Below are positions 1 through 7,070 of a stretch of DNA of 64,000 nucleotides, piece after piece. The position numbers and the translations under genes were made by a program. The notes below the pieces were generated by a model. The model worked only from the letters and a program-made list of their open reading frames with translations, was not told the origin of the DNA and searched no databases. The DNA lies in assembly GCF_000936425.1 (NCBI RefSeq), contig NZ_AVFK01000008.1, forward strand, positions 62,001 to 126,000. The letters run 5' to 3'. Each line of letters begins with the position of its first letter. Within the stretch, counting starts at the first letter, position 1. Origin of the DNA: Skermanella aerolata KACC 11604 (GTDB lineage Bacteria; Pseudomonadota; Alphaproteobacteria; Azospirillales; Azospirillaceae).

Positions 1-1362
1 GCGCTCCCCCAGCAAGGCCGCAATCTGGCAGGCCAGCGCGCCGCAGCCGAGGTCGCGGGCGCGCAGGACCATGTGGGCCAGACGCGGATGCATGCCGAGC
101 GAAGCCATGTTGCCGCCATGCGCCGTGATCCTGCCATCCGCGTCGAGTGCGCCCAGCCGGCGCAGCAGGTCGCGAGCCTGGGCATAGGCCGGTGCGGGCG
201 GCGGGTCGAGCCAGCGCAGGTCGGCCGGATCGCTGACGCCCCATTGCGCCAGTTCCAGCGCCAGCGGCGCCAGATCGGCCGCCAGCATCTCAGGGGCGGT
301 ATGCGGCGGCAGCGCCCTGTGCTGCCCCTGCGGCCAAAGCCGGTAGCAGACGCCCGGCTCCAGCCGTCCGGCGCGGCCCCGCCGCTGGTCGGCGGAGGCT
401 TGGCTGACCTTGATCGTCTCCAGCCGGGTCATGCCGCCGCCGGGATCGAAGCGGGAAACCCGCATCAGTCCGCTGTCGATGACGACGCGGATGCCTTCGA
501 TGGTCAGGCTGGTCTCAGCGATCGAAGTGGCCAGCACGATCTTCCGCAGTCCCGGCGGCGTCGGACCGATCGCCGCGTCCTGGCGGTCCTGGGGCAGGTC
601 GCCGTAGAGCGGAGCGATCAGGACGCCCGGCCCGGTGGAGGCCTGCACCAGCAGTTTCTCCACCCGGCGGATCTCGGCGACGCCGGGCAGGAAGACCAGG
701 ATATTGCCGGTCTCCTCCTTCAGCGCCGTCAGCGTGGCGGATGCCACGGCATCCTCGATCCGGCGGGCTCCGCTTGGATCGATATGGCGGGTTTCAACCG
801 GGAACGCGCGGCCTTCCGAGGTGACGACAGGGGCACCGTCCAGCAGCCGGGCGACTGCCGTGCCGTCCAGCGTGGCGGACATCACCAGCAGGCGCAGATC
901 GTCGCGCAGGACCGACTGGGTCTGGAGGCACAGGGCCAGCCCTAAATCCGCGTCCAGGCTGCGTTCGTGGAACTCGTCGAACAGGACGGCGCCGATCCCT
1001 TCCAGGGCGGGGTCGCGCTGGAGCAGGCGTATCAGGATTCCTTCGGTCACCACTTCGATCCGGGTGTTCGGTCCGACCTTGCTGTCCATCCGGACGCGGT
1101 AGCCGACGGTTTCGCCGACGGCTTCCCCCAGCATGTCCGCCATCCGGCGGGCGGCCGCGCGGGCGGCCAGACGGCGCGGCTCCAGCATCACGATCTTCGA
1201 GCCGGCCAGCCATGGTTCGTCCAGCAACGCCAGCGGGACGCGGGTGGTCTTGCCGGCACCGGGCGGCGCCTGGAGGACGGCGTAGGGAGCCGCTCCCAAG
1301 GCCCGGCAGATGTCGGGAAGGACCGGATCGATCGGCAGGACTGAGGGGATGGGATGCGGCAA
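1..1362 (-). CDS. hrpB: ATP-dependent helicase HrpB, 3' end beyond the window
   Basis: DEAH-box RNA-helicase-family protein. Reading the minus strand gives the Walker A motif APPGAGKTTR, the Walker B variant VLFDEFHER, motif III VMSATLDG, and later GDLPQDRQ, ATSIAETSLT and QRRGRAGR, all in the DEAH/RHA order. The C-terminal part, which carries the HrpB-specific domain, lies outside the window. No ATG is in frame; the first in-frame stop upstream is near 1455. A TTG at 1362 just before the family-typical LPIDPVLPDI segment is the best start, but there is no clear ribosome site. The long plus-strand frame across this region is a codon-bias shadow. The physiological role of HrpB in bacteria is poorly defined, so only the helicase identity is secure. 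Confidence 0.9.
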   Translation of the reverse strand, partial: MPHPIPSVLPIDPVLPDICRALGAAPYAVLQAPPGAGKTTRVPLALLDEPWLAGSKIVMLEPRRLAARAAARRMADMLGEAVGETVGYRVRMDSKVGPNTRIEVVTEGILIRLLQRDPALEGIGAVLFDEFHERSLDADLGLALCLQTQSVLRDDLRLLVMSATLDGTAVARLLDGAPVVTSEGRAFPVETRHIDPSGARRIEDAVASATLTALKEETGNILVFLPGVAEIRRVEKLLVQASTGPGVLIAPLYGDLPQDRQDAAIGPTPPGLRKIVLATSIAETSLTIEGIRVVIDSGLMRVSRFDPGGGMTRLETIKVSQASADQRRGRAGRLEPGVCYRLWPQGQHRALPPHTAPEMLAADLAPLALELAQWGVSDPADLRWLDPPPAPAYAQARDLLRRLGALDADGRITAHGGNMASLGMHPRLAHMVLRARDLGCGALACQIAALLGER

Positions 1363-1519
1363 GGGATGCGCGGCCTGTTTCAGAATAGGTCGGGAGCGTT
1401 CGGCGGCTCTATAGCATGGCGTCTGGGACGATGCCCGCCGCTTTACTGAAAATTAGGCACGGCGGCCGGAAGATGCAGCCCGAAGTCCCGTATTTCCGGA
1501 GATTCGCTGGCGATCGTCC

Positions 1520-2356
1520 ATGATAACGAACGTCTCTTCTCTCCAGCGTCCGCTCTATGCCGCGCCCCAGCGCGGCCGCGACGGCGCTGCACAAGGCACC
1601 GGCCTCGCCGGCGCCGACGGGGAGACGAGTGCTTCGACCGACGGCAACGCCGCCACCCGGGATTACAAAGGCGCCGGGAACGCCAAAGGCGATGCCAAGG
1701 GCGCCAAGGGCCTCAAGGGTGGCAAGGACGATAAGGACACCGGCGGCGACGGCGAGAAGCGTGACGCCAGCGGCCTGACGGAGGGCGAGCGCAAGCAGCT
1801 CAAGGAGCTGAAGGCCCGCGATACCGAAGTTCGCAATCACGAAAACGCGCACAAGGCTTCCGGCGGCCAGTTGGCCGGCTCGCCGTCCTATACCTATCAG
1901 ACCGGACCGGACGGCCAGCGCTATGCCATCGGCGGCGAAGTCTCGATCGACGTCAGTCCGGAGGACGATCCCGCCGCCACCATCGCGAAGATGGAACGGG
2001 TCAGCCGTGCGGCGACGTCTCCCGCCGAACCGTCGCCGCAGGACTTCAAGGTCGCCGCCGCCGCCCGCCGCATGATGGCCGAGGCGCAACGCGACCTCGA
2101 CGCCGCGAAGCTCGACGAAATGAAGGGTGGCGACGACAGCGTCAAGGGTGCCGCCGGTAATTCCGCCACGGACCCGGCCGGGCAGGGGGGCAGGGCGGAG
2201 GAAGCCGGGCAATCCGGCCCGCACGATGGGAAGAGCGGTGAAAAGGAGCAGGCCAAGGCTTCCTCCGCCGCCGCGGTCGCCACCGCCATGCAGGCCTATC
2301 AGAGTGCCGCGGCGCTTGTCCGGTCGTCGCGGGCGCAAAGTGGGATAAACGCCTGA
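1520..2356 (+). CDS. SprA-related putative metalloprotease-family protein (CJM1_0395-like)
   Basis: 278 aa. Residues 1-90 are low-complexity (Gly, Lys, Asp, Ala) with KGAKGLKGGKDDKD runs. A conserved core from about residue 95 has LKARDTEVRNHENAHKASGG, in which HENAH fits the zinc-metalloprotease HExxH pattern. It is followed by SYTYQTGPDGQRYAIGGEV and ISVDVSPE-like text, then an Ala/Glu-rich helix (ARRMMAEAQRDL). This order matches the SprA-related family. No signal peptide or transmembrane segment is visible. The C-terminal 70 aa are again low complexity. It starts with ATG and stands alone between hrpB (divergent) and a permease 33 bp downstream. Substrate and localisation are unknown; protease activity is inferred from the motif only. 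Confidence 0.8.
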   Translation: MITNVSSLQRPLYAAPQRGRDGAAQGTGLAGADGETSASTDGNAATRDYKGAGNAKGDAKGAKGLKGGKDDKDTGGDGEKRDASGLTEGERKQLKELKARDTEVRNHENAHKASGGQLAGSPSYTYQTGPDGQRYAIGGEVSIDVSPEDDPAATIAKMERVSRAATSPAEPSPQDFKVAAAARRMMAEAQRDLDAAKLDEMKGGDDSVKGAAGNSATDPAGQGGRAEEAGQSGPHDGKSGEKEQAKASSAAAVATAMQAYQSAAALVRSSRAQSGINA

Positions 2357-2389
2357 AGCGTTTGCGGACATGCGGCATCTTCGGGTGTT

Positions 2390-3670
2390 ATGCAACACCT
2401 CGACATCCGCTCCCAAGTTCGCCTGGATCCTCCCGACGTGACCTTTTTCGTCCTGGCTGTCTTCACCGCCACTTATGCCGGAATGGCCCTGGGGCGGTTC
2501 CCCGGTCTGCGCATCGACCGCACGGGTATCGCCCTCGTGGCGCTGATCGTCCTGCTCGCCGGCGGCGCCGTGCACACCTCGGAGATCGCCGGGGCCATCG
2601 ATTTTCCAACGCTGTTCATCCTGTTCGGGCTGATGATCCTGTCGGCGCAGTTCGCCGCCGCCGGATTCTACGACTGGTGCGCGCTCCGCGTCGCGACGGC
2701 CAGGCGCTCTCCCCTGGTCCTGCTGGCGGTGACCGTCGCCGTGTCGGGCGGATTGTCCGCCGTGCTGGCGAACGACGTCGTGGTCTTCGCCATGACCCCG
2801 ATGCTGTGCGTCGGATTGAAGGGGCGCGGGCTCGACCCCCGGCCGTACCTGATAGCACTGGCAGGGGCCGCCAATGCGGGTTCCGCCGCGACGCTGATCG
2901 GCAACCCCCAGAACATCGTGATCGGTCAGGTCGGCGGTCTGGATTTCTGGCAGTTCGCCGGCGCTTGCGGCGTGCCGGCGCTGTTTGGGCTGGTCTGCGT
3001 CTTCGTCACGGTGGCCTTGATCTGGCGCGGACGCCTGACGGTCGGCGGCCTGAGCCTGGACGACGTGCCATTGCCGCAATTGGACCGCTGGCAGTTGGGC
3101 AAGGCGCTGCTGGCGACGTTCGCCCTGCTGGCGATGTTCGGGACGGCGATGCCGCACGAGATCGGGGTGCTGCTGATCGCCGGCGCCATGCTGATCAGCC
3201 GCCAGTTGGGCAGCCGCGACATGATCGGCATGGTCGACTGGCACCTTCTCGTCCTGTTCGCCTGCCTGTTCTCCATCAACTTCGCGCTCAAGCAGACCGG
3301 GCTGCCGGCGGATGCCGTAGCCTATCTGGCCGCCGCCGGACTGCTGCCCGACAGTCTCGCCGTCATGGCCCCGCTTTCCGTCTTGGCGAGCAATACCATC
3401 GGCAATGTCCCCGCCGTCGTCCTGCTGCTGGCCGTCTGGCATCAGCCGCCGGAAGGAGCGCTGTACGGACTGGCGTTGCTGTCCACCCTTGCCGGCAACC
3501 TGATGATCCTCGGCAGCCTGGCCAATATCATCGTGGTCGAGCGGGCACAGTCCATGGGAGTGCGCCTCGGTTTCGTCGAGCATGCCCGATGCGGTATTCC
3601 GATGACGCTTGCATCCCTGGCTTTTGCTTGTCTCTGGTTATGGGGGACCGGGCTGATGCCGTTGAAGTAA
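2390..3670 (+). CDS. SLC13/ArsB-type anion permease
   Basis: 426 aa with about 11-12 hydrophobic segments, starting at residue 17 (VTFFVLAVFTATYAG). Two family hallmarks are present: AATLIGNPQNIVIG around residue 170 and ASNTIGNVPAVVLL around residue 330. These are the repeated helix-breaking loops of the DASS/ArsB/NhaD ion-transporter superfamily. Half 1 (FILFGLMILSAQ, LANDVVVFAMTP) and half 2 are similarly arranged. The substrate cannot be read; dicarboxylate, sulfate, arsenite or sodium are all possible. The ATG at 2390 has no good ribosome site, and a GTG at 2438 just before the first helix is an alternative. It lies 33 bp downstream of the SprA-like gene, so cotranscription is possible. 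Confidence 0.85.
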   Translation: MQHLDIRSQVRLDPPDVTFFVLAVFTATYAGMALGRFPGLRIDRTGIALVALIVLLAGGAVHTSEIAGAIDFPTLFILFGLMILSAQFAAAGFYDWCALRVATARRSPLVLLAVTVAVSGGLSAVLANDVVVFAMTPMLCVGLKGRGLDPRPYLIALAGAANAGSAATLIGNPQNIVIGQVGGLDFWQFAGACGVPALFGLVCVFVTVALIWRGRLTVGGLSLDDVPLPQLDRWQLGKALLATFALLAMFGTAMPHEIGVLLIAGAMLISRQLGSRDMIGMVDWHLLVLFACLFSINFALKQTGLPADAVAYLAAAGLLPDSLAVMAPLSVLASNTIGNVPAVVLLLAVWHQPPEGALYGLALLSTLAGNLMILGSLANIIVVERAQSMGVRLGFVEHARCGIPMTLASLAFACLWLWGTGLMPLK

Positions 3671-3859
3671 AAGGAAGCTCGCGTTATTTCGCAGTTGCGA
3701 GATAAAGCATAAACAGAACGGTTCAGTACTCAACGGTACACCTGTTACCCTTTGGGATAATATTACCTTTGGCTTGGTGTCTATGCCGAGAAAGTCTGCA
3801 CAAGAACCAGTTTTTGTGCAAAAAGCCCTTTGCGGCGAGGGGGGATTGCGTTATTGTCC

Positions 3860-4170
3860 CCTCCAACGATGCGGGCAAGAACAAAAACAACTCTGAACCC
3901 GCACATGGGAGGATCGCTCAAAATAAAAACGCCACATCCGGCAAAGGATGGGCAACAAGGTTGAGGACGCTACGGCACCAATTACCGCACCTGATACAGG
4001 GCGGTTGGACCTGACCCAGGTTAGGTTCCGTCCTATACTCGGAGACATCGGAACAACGCTTCCGAAATAATAAGATCCCTTAGCATCAATGCGAGGGACG
4101 GCCGGGTAGAAGGACGATATGGAGGGTTATAGGAATTCAGCGGCGGGCATCGACCCGCCGCTTTCTCTTT
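3860..4170 (+). ncRNA. Candidate structured small RNA ending at an intrinsic terminator
   Basis: Possible stems in order are GCGGG/CCCGC (3871-3902), CATCC/GGATG (3934-3950), CGGAA/TTCCG around 4049-4064, CCCT..GCAT/ATGC..AGGG (4077-4097) and the terminator hairpin at 4139-4162. A weak promoter-like pair (TTGCGG near 3830, TTATTG near 3851) precedes it. The sequence does not match tmRNA, RNase P or SRP RNA signatures known to me, and a 6S-like RNA cannot be judged by eye. The 5' end is a guess. Support is the absence of an ORF, the stems and the terminator placed far from any upstream coding gene. Confidence 0.3.
4139..4170 (+). terminator. Rho-independent terminator
   Basis: Perfect 9-bp stem AGCGGCGGG / CCCGCCGCT with a 6-nt loop, followed by TTTCTCTTT on the plus strand. 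It terminates plus-strand transcription 470 bp after the permease gene, an odd distance that favours an intervening small RNA. Confidence 0.75.
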
Positions 4171-4193
4171 GTGCGCCTCTTATTTAAGCAAGA

Positions 4194-5312
4194 TCAGATC
4201 GTATCCCCGGCAGCCGCCGCTTCCCGGTAGGCTTCGTACATCGCTTCGATGGTCTCCCGGCTGACGTCGCGGGTGATGAAGACGATGCGCGACCGGTGAT
4301 CGTCGCTAGGCCATGCCTCCAGCCGGACCGGCGGGTGGAAGACGTGCTGGACGCCGTGGACCACGACCGGCGCATCGGATTCCCGGACGTTCAGGATGCC
4401 CTTGATGCGCAGCAGGTCGGGACCGCGCAGCGTGATCAGCGTCTCGATCCAGGTCGCGAAGGCGTCCCACACCAGCGGTTCGTCGATCGTCATGCAGAAG
4501 GCGGTGATGTGGTCGTCGTGCCGGTTGCGGTCATGCCCGTGGTGGTGATGGCCGTGATCGTGGTCGTGTTGATGCTCGTGCCCATGATCGTGCCCATGGC
4601 CGTGATCGTGCCCGGCGTCCTCGTAGGCCTCCGCCTTCAGCCAGCGTTCGACATCGGGGCTCTTGGTTGTCGGGTTATAGAGGCCCGCGTCGAACAGACC
4701 GGCCGGGTCGATCTGGCCCTGGACCGCCCGCAGGATCGGGGCGGCAGGGTTGAGCGCCTTGAGCCTGTCTTCCAGGTCGGCTACCGCCTCGGCCGACGCG
4801 ATATCGGTCTTCGTCAGGACGATCCGGTCGGCGACGGCGGCCTGCTTGACGCTTTCGTCGTGCCGGTTCAACTGATCGCCGCCGTTGACGGCATCCACCG
4901 TGGAAATGACGCCGTCCAGCCGGAAGCGGGCCGCGATCAGTGGGTCGTTCATCAGCGTGTGGAGCACGGGCGCCGGATCGGCCAGTCCGGTCGTCTCGAT
5001 CACGACGCGGTCGAACTCCGGCACCAACCCGCGAACCCGCTTCAGGAACAGGTCGCGCAGCGTGTCGATCAAGTCGCCGCGCACGGTGCAGCACAGGCAT
5101 CCGCTGTTGAGCAGCACGGTGTTCTCCGAGCTTTTCTCGACCAGCAGATGGTCCAGCCCGATCTCCCCGAACTCGTTGATGATGACGGCCGTGTTCGCCA
5201 TGCCGGGATGGCGCACGATCTGCGACAGCAGCGTGGTCTTGCCGCTGCCCAGGAAGCCGGTCAGGACCGAAACGGGGAGACGGGTCGGGTTCGCGGCGAT
5301 GACTGTGTTCAC
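4194..5312 (-). CDS. COG0523/CobW-family GTPase, probable zinc metallochaperone
   Basis: 372 aa. The N-terminal G domain has LTGFLGSGKTTLL (Walker A, residues about 17-29), INEFGEIGLD, the metal-binding CxCC motif in SGCLCCTVRGDL (about 70-81), ETTGLADPAP and TKTD in the G4 position. A His/Asp-rich linker of about 35 residues (DHGHGHDHGHEH...) lies at about 232-265, followed by the CobW C-terminal domain. COG0523 proteins deliver metals using GTP. The His-rich loop, and the position 84 bp downstream of a Zur-type regulator in the same direction, point to zinc rather than cobalt or nitrile hydratase maturation. No cobalamin genes are near. Confidence 0.9.
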   Translation of the reverse strand: MNTVIAANPTRLPVSVLTGFLGSGKTTLLSQIVRHPGMANTAVIINEFGEIGLDHLLVEKSSENTVLLNSGCLCCTVRGDLIDTLRDLFLKRVRGLVPEFDRVVIETTGLADPAPVLHTLMNDPLIAARFRLDGVISTVDAVNGGDQLNRHDESVKQAAVADRIVLTKTDIASAEAVADLEDRLKALNPAAPILRAVQGQIDPAGLFDAGLYNPTTKSPDVERWLKAEAYEDAGHDHGHGHDHGHEHQHDHDHGHHHHGHDRNRHDDHITAFCMTIDEPLVWDAFATWIETLITLRGPDLLRIKGILNVRESDAPVVVHGVQHVFHPPVRLEAWPSDDHRSRIVFITRDVSRETIEAMYEAYREAAAAGDTI

Positions 5313-5396
5313 TCTATCTTGCCTTCCGGTTCGCCCCTGGGATCGGCCCTTCGCATCGGCGGCGCGGGCATCAGGGGCAGGGCGATTGTTCGTAGA

Positions 5397-5885
5397 CTAC
5401 GCTAGCGAGTTGCGGCAGGTCGTGCAAAGACCTCGGACTTCGACGGTCGTCCTGTCCACCGTGAAGCCCTGATCGCGGGCACAGGCGTCGATCGCGGCGC
5501 TCACCCTCGCGTCGTTGAGTTCGATCGCGTTGCCGCACTCGCGGCACACCAGGAACTGGCCGGGATGGGCATGGTCCGGGTCCGGGCAGCCGATATAGGC
5601 GTTCAGGCTCTCGATCCGATGGACCAACCCCTGCTCCACCAGGAAGTCGAGCGCCCGGTAGACCGTGAGCGGTGCTACCCGCTTGCCCTCCACCGCCATG
5701 TCGTCGAGGATGGCATAGGCGCCGCGCGGCCGGTGGCCGCTCCACACCAGTTCCAGCACCTGCCGGCGGATAGCGGTCAACCGCGCGCCGCGCGACGCGC
5801 ACAGCGCTTCGGCACGGCCGAGCGCTCCGTCGACGCAGCGGCCGTGATCGTGTCCGGTTTCGGCCGGGGCCGTGATAGTCGTCAT
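5397..5885 (-). CDS. zur: Fur-family regulator, probable zinc uptake regulator Zur
   Basis: 162 aa. The N-terminal winged helix contains LTAIRRQVLELVW and PLTVYRALDFLVEQGLVHRIES. The C-terminal part has HAHPGQFLVCRECGNAIEL with CxxC, and ends LCTTCRNSLA with a second CxxC that forms the structural zinc site. The short His/Asp N-terminus (TGHDHGRC) may also bind metal. I place the start at ATG 5885; a longer frame to 6029 would read through an operator-like dyad and has no family similarity. It lies directly upstream of the COG0523 GTPase gene, forming a likely zinc operon, and probably represses itself through the dyad at 5911-5928. Fur specificity is less likely given this neighbour. Confidence 0.88.
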   Translation of the reverse strand: MTTITAPAETGHDHGRCVDGALGRAEALCASRGARLTAIRRQVLELVWSGHRPRGAYAILDDMAVEGKRVAPLTVYRALDFLVEQGLVHRIESLNAYIGCPDPDHAHPGQFLVCRECGNAIELNDARVSAAIDACARDQGFTVDRTTVEVRGLCTTCRNSLA

Positions 5886-5910
5886 GGCGGGTCCCGTAAA
5901 CTCATCCAGC

Positions 5911-5928
5911 GTTATGTAACTATATAAC
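5911..5928. promoter_or_regulatory. Zur-box-like operator
   Basis: GTTATGTAACTATATAAC is an imperfect dyad (14 of 18 positions symmetric, half sites GTTAT/ATAAC). It lies 26 bp upstream of the zur start on the minus strand and 80 bp upstream of the divergent DUF1835 gene. It resembles the AT-rich Zur boxes of alphaproteobacteria, which contain GTTATnnnnnATAAC-type arms. It also overlaps TATAAT-like hexamers in both directions, so binding would block a promoter. Assignment is by motif and position only. Confidence 0.65.
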
Positions 5929-6007
5929 AACGATGAGGCCGGACTACCCGCAAAAATGAACCGAACTGGCGAAGCTATCCGCCGGTGCGGTAGGAGAAGG
6001 AGATGTG

Positions 6008-7036
6008 ATGACAGTTCAGCCTGACGCAACCGTCGCCCCCGACGGCGACCTTCCGACGCTTCATATCAGGTGCGGCTCCGACATCCGTCAGGCGCTGTGC
6101 GATGCCGGCTTCACCGGCGATTTCCTTGAATATTCCAACCCCTACTGCATGGGGCCGGTGCCCGACGTCCCCGATCTCCAGGCGATCCGCGCGCGGTTCA
6201 TCTCCGATGCCTTCGGCGGACCGCTCGGCTTGTCGGAGGTGGACGTCGTTGAAAAGCTGCGTATCGAGCATGATGGGTTGATAGGAGCCGCCACGCGCTA
6301 TGAACGGGTTATGCTGTGGTTCGAGCATGACAGCTACGACCAGCTTATCCTGGCCCGGTGCCTGGCGCAGTTCCATCAGACCGGAGCGCCGAAGGTCCTT
6401 GAACTCGTCTCCGTCGACCACTTCCCCGGCGTGGAGCGTTTCATCGGCCTGGGTCAATTGCCCGCGCAGGCATTCCTGACGCTATGGAGCGAAAGGCACG
6501 CGGTCACTGCTTCCGACCTGTCGATGGGCTTCCGGACTTGGGACGTCTTGCGGAGCGACGATCCGAGTGCGCTGTCCGGTATCGCCCGCTCGAGCATACC
6601 CGGCTTGCCGGACCTACCGCGAGCGCTTCAGCGGCATCTGCGGGAATTGCCTTGGACGATCGATGGCCTCTCGCTGACCGAGCGCCTCGTTCTGCAGATC
6701 CTTGACGCCGAAAGCCAGACCATCGGCCGCATCTTCTCCCGCCTGATGCGGGAGGTCGAGCCGCTGCCCTGGCTGGGCGATGTCATGCTGCTCGCCATAG
6801 TCGAGGCCATGGCGAAGGCCAGCCAACCGGTCTTCACGATCACGAACGACAGCACCGCCCCGAACTGGCCCGAGCGCCGGCTGGAAATCACCGCGGCCGG
6901 CAAAGCCGTGCTGAAAGGCGAAATCGACTGGTTGTCGCTGTCGCCGCCGGAACGCTGGGTCGGCGGCGTCCGGATCGTTCCGGGCACGCCGCACTGGCGC
7001 TGGGACGAGGCTGCAGGAAAGCCGGTGCGGGCATGA
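6008..7036 (+). CDS. DUF1835 domain-containing protein
   Basis: 342 aa, soluble. The N-terminal part (LHIRCGSDIRQALCDAGFTGDFLEYSNPYCMGPVP) is the DUF1835 signature, followed by LWFEHDSYDQLILARCL and a C-terminal region with TLTERLVLQIL-type text and PPERWVGGVRI near the end. The family has no established biochemical role. The ATG at 6008 (or the GTG one codon earlier) sits behind an excellent ribosome site, GGAGAAGGAG at 5993-6002. It is transcribed away from zur, with the Zur-box-like dyad between the two, so zinc control is possible but unproven. Confidence 0.85.
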   Translation: MTVQPDATVAPDGDLPTLHIRCGSDIRQALCDAGFTGDFLEYSNPYCMGPVPDVPDLQAIRARFISDAFGGPLGLSEVDVVEKLRIEHDGLIGAATRYERVMLWFEHDSYDQLILARCLAQFHQTGAPKVLELVSVDHFPGVERFIGLGQLPAQAFLTLWSERHAVTASDLSMGFRTWDVLRSDDPSALSGIARSSIPGLPDLPRALQRHLRELPWTIDGLSLTERLVLQILDAESQTIGRIFSRLMREVEPLPWLGDVMLLAIVEAMAKASQPVFTITNDSTAPNWPERRLEITAAGKAVLKGEIDWLSLSPPERWVGGVRIVPGTPHWRWDEAAGKPVRA

Positions 7037-7056
7037 AACCAACCCGCACCGGTTTG
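7022..7056. terminator. Hairpin overlapping the DUF1835 stop codon
   Basis: A perfect 10-bp stem CCGGTGCGGG / CCCGCACCGG with an 11-nt loop contains the stop codon and is followed by TTTGT. It lies between the converging DUF1835 and phoX genes and may end transcripts from either side; the T tract is short. Confidence 0.55.
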
Positions 7057-7070
7057 TACTCAAGGGCGGA

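Larger units (their letters stand above)
3671..4193. other. 523-bp gap between two converging genes; no convincing ORF
   Basis: The gap lies between the 3' end of the permease and the 3' end of the COG0523 GTPase gene. It is less GC-rich than its flanks in the first 250 bp. Short open frames exist (plus strand 3769-4014, minus strand 3851-4048), but their products have no family signature and no ribosome site. Several short inverted repeats and a strong plus-strand terminator at its end suggest a small transcript (separate entry). Confidence 0.6.

Noticed and set aside
73-945. Long plus-strand frame at the left end
   Set aside because: It is the shadow of hrpB on the minus strand, which shows all DEAH helicase motifs.
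1409-3583. 724-codon minus-strand frame
   Set aside because: It lies opposite two genes with clear families (SprA-like and SLC13); its translation is low-complexity Gln/Arg/Gly text typical of high-GC antisense frames.
3769-4014. 81-codon plus-strand ORF in the 523-bp gap
   Set aside because: No ribosome site, no domain and no compositional sign of coding; the region looks more like a non-coding transcript.
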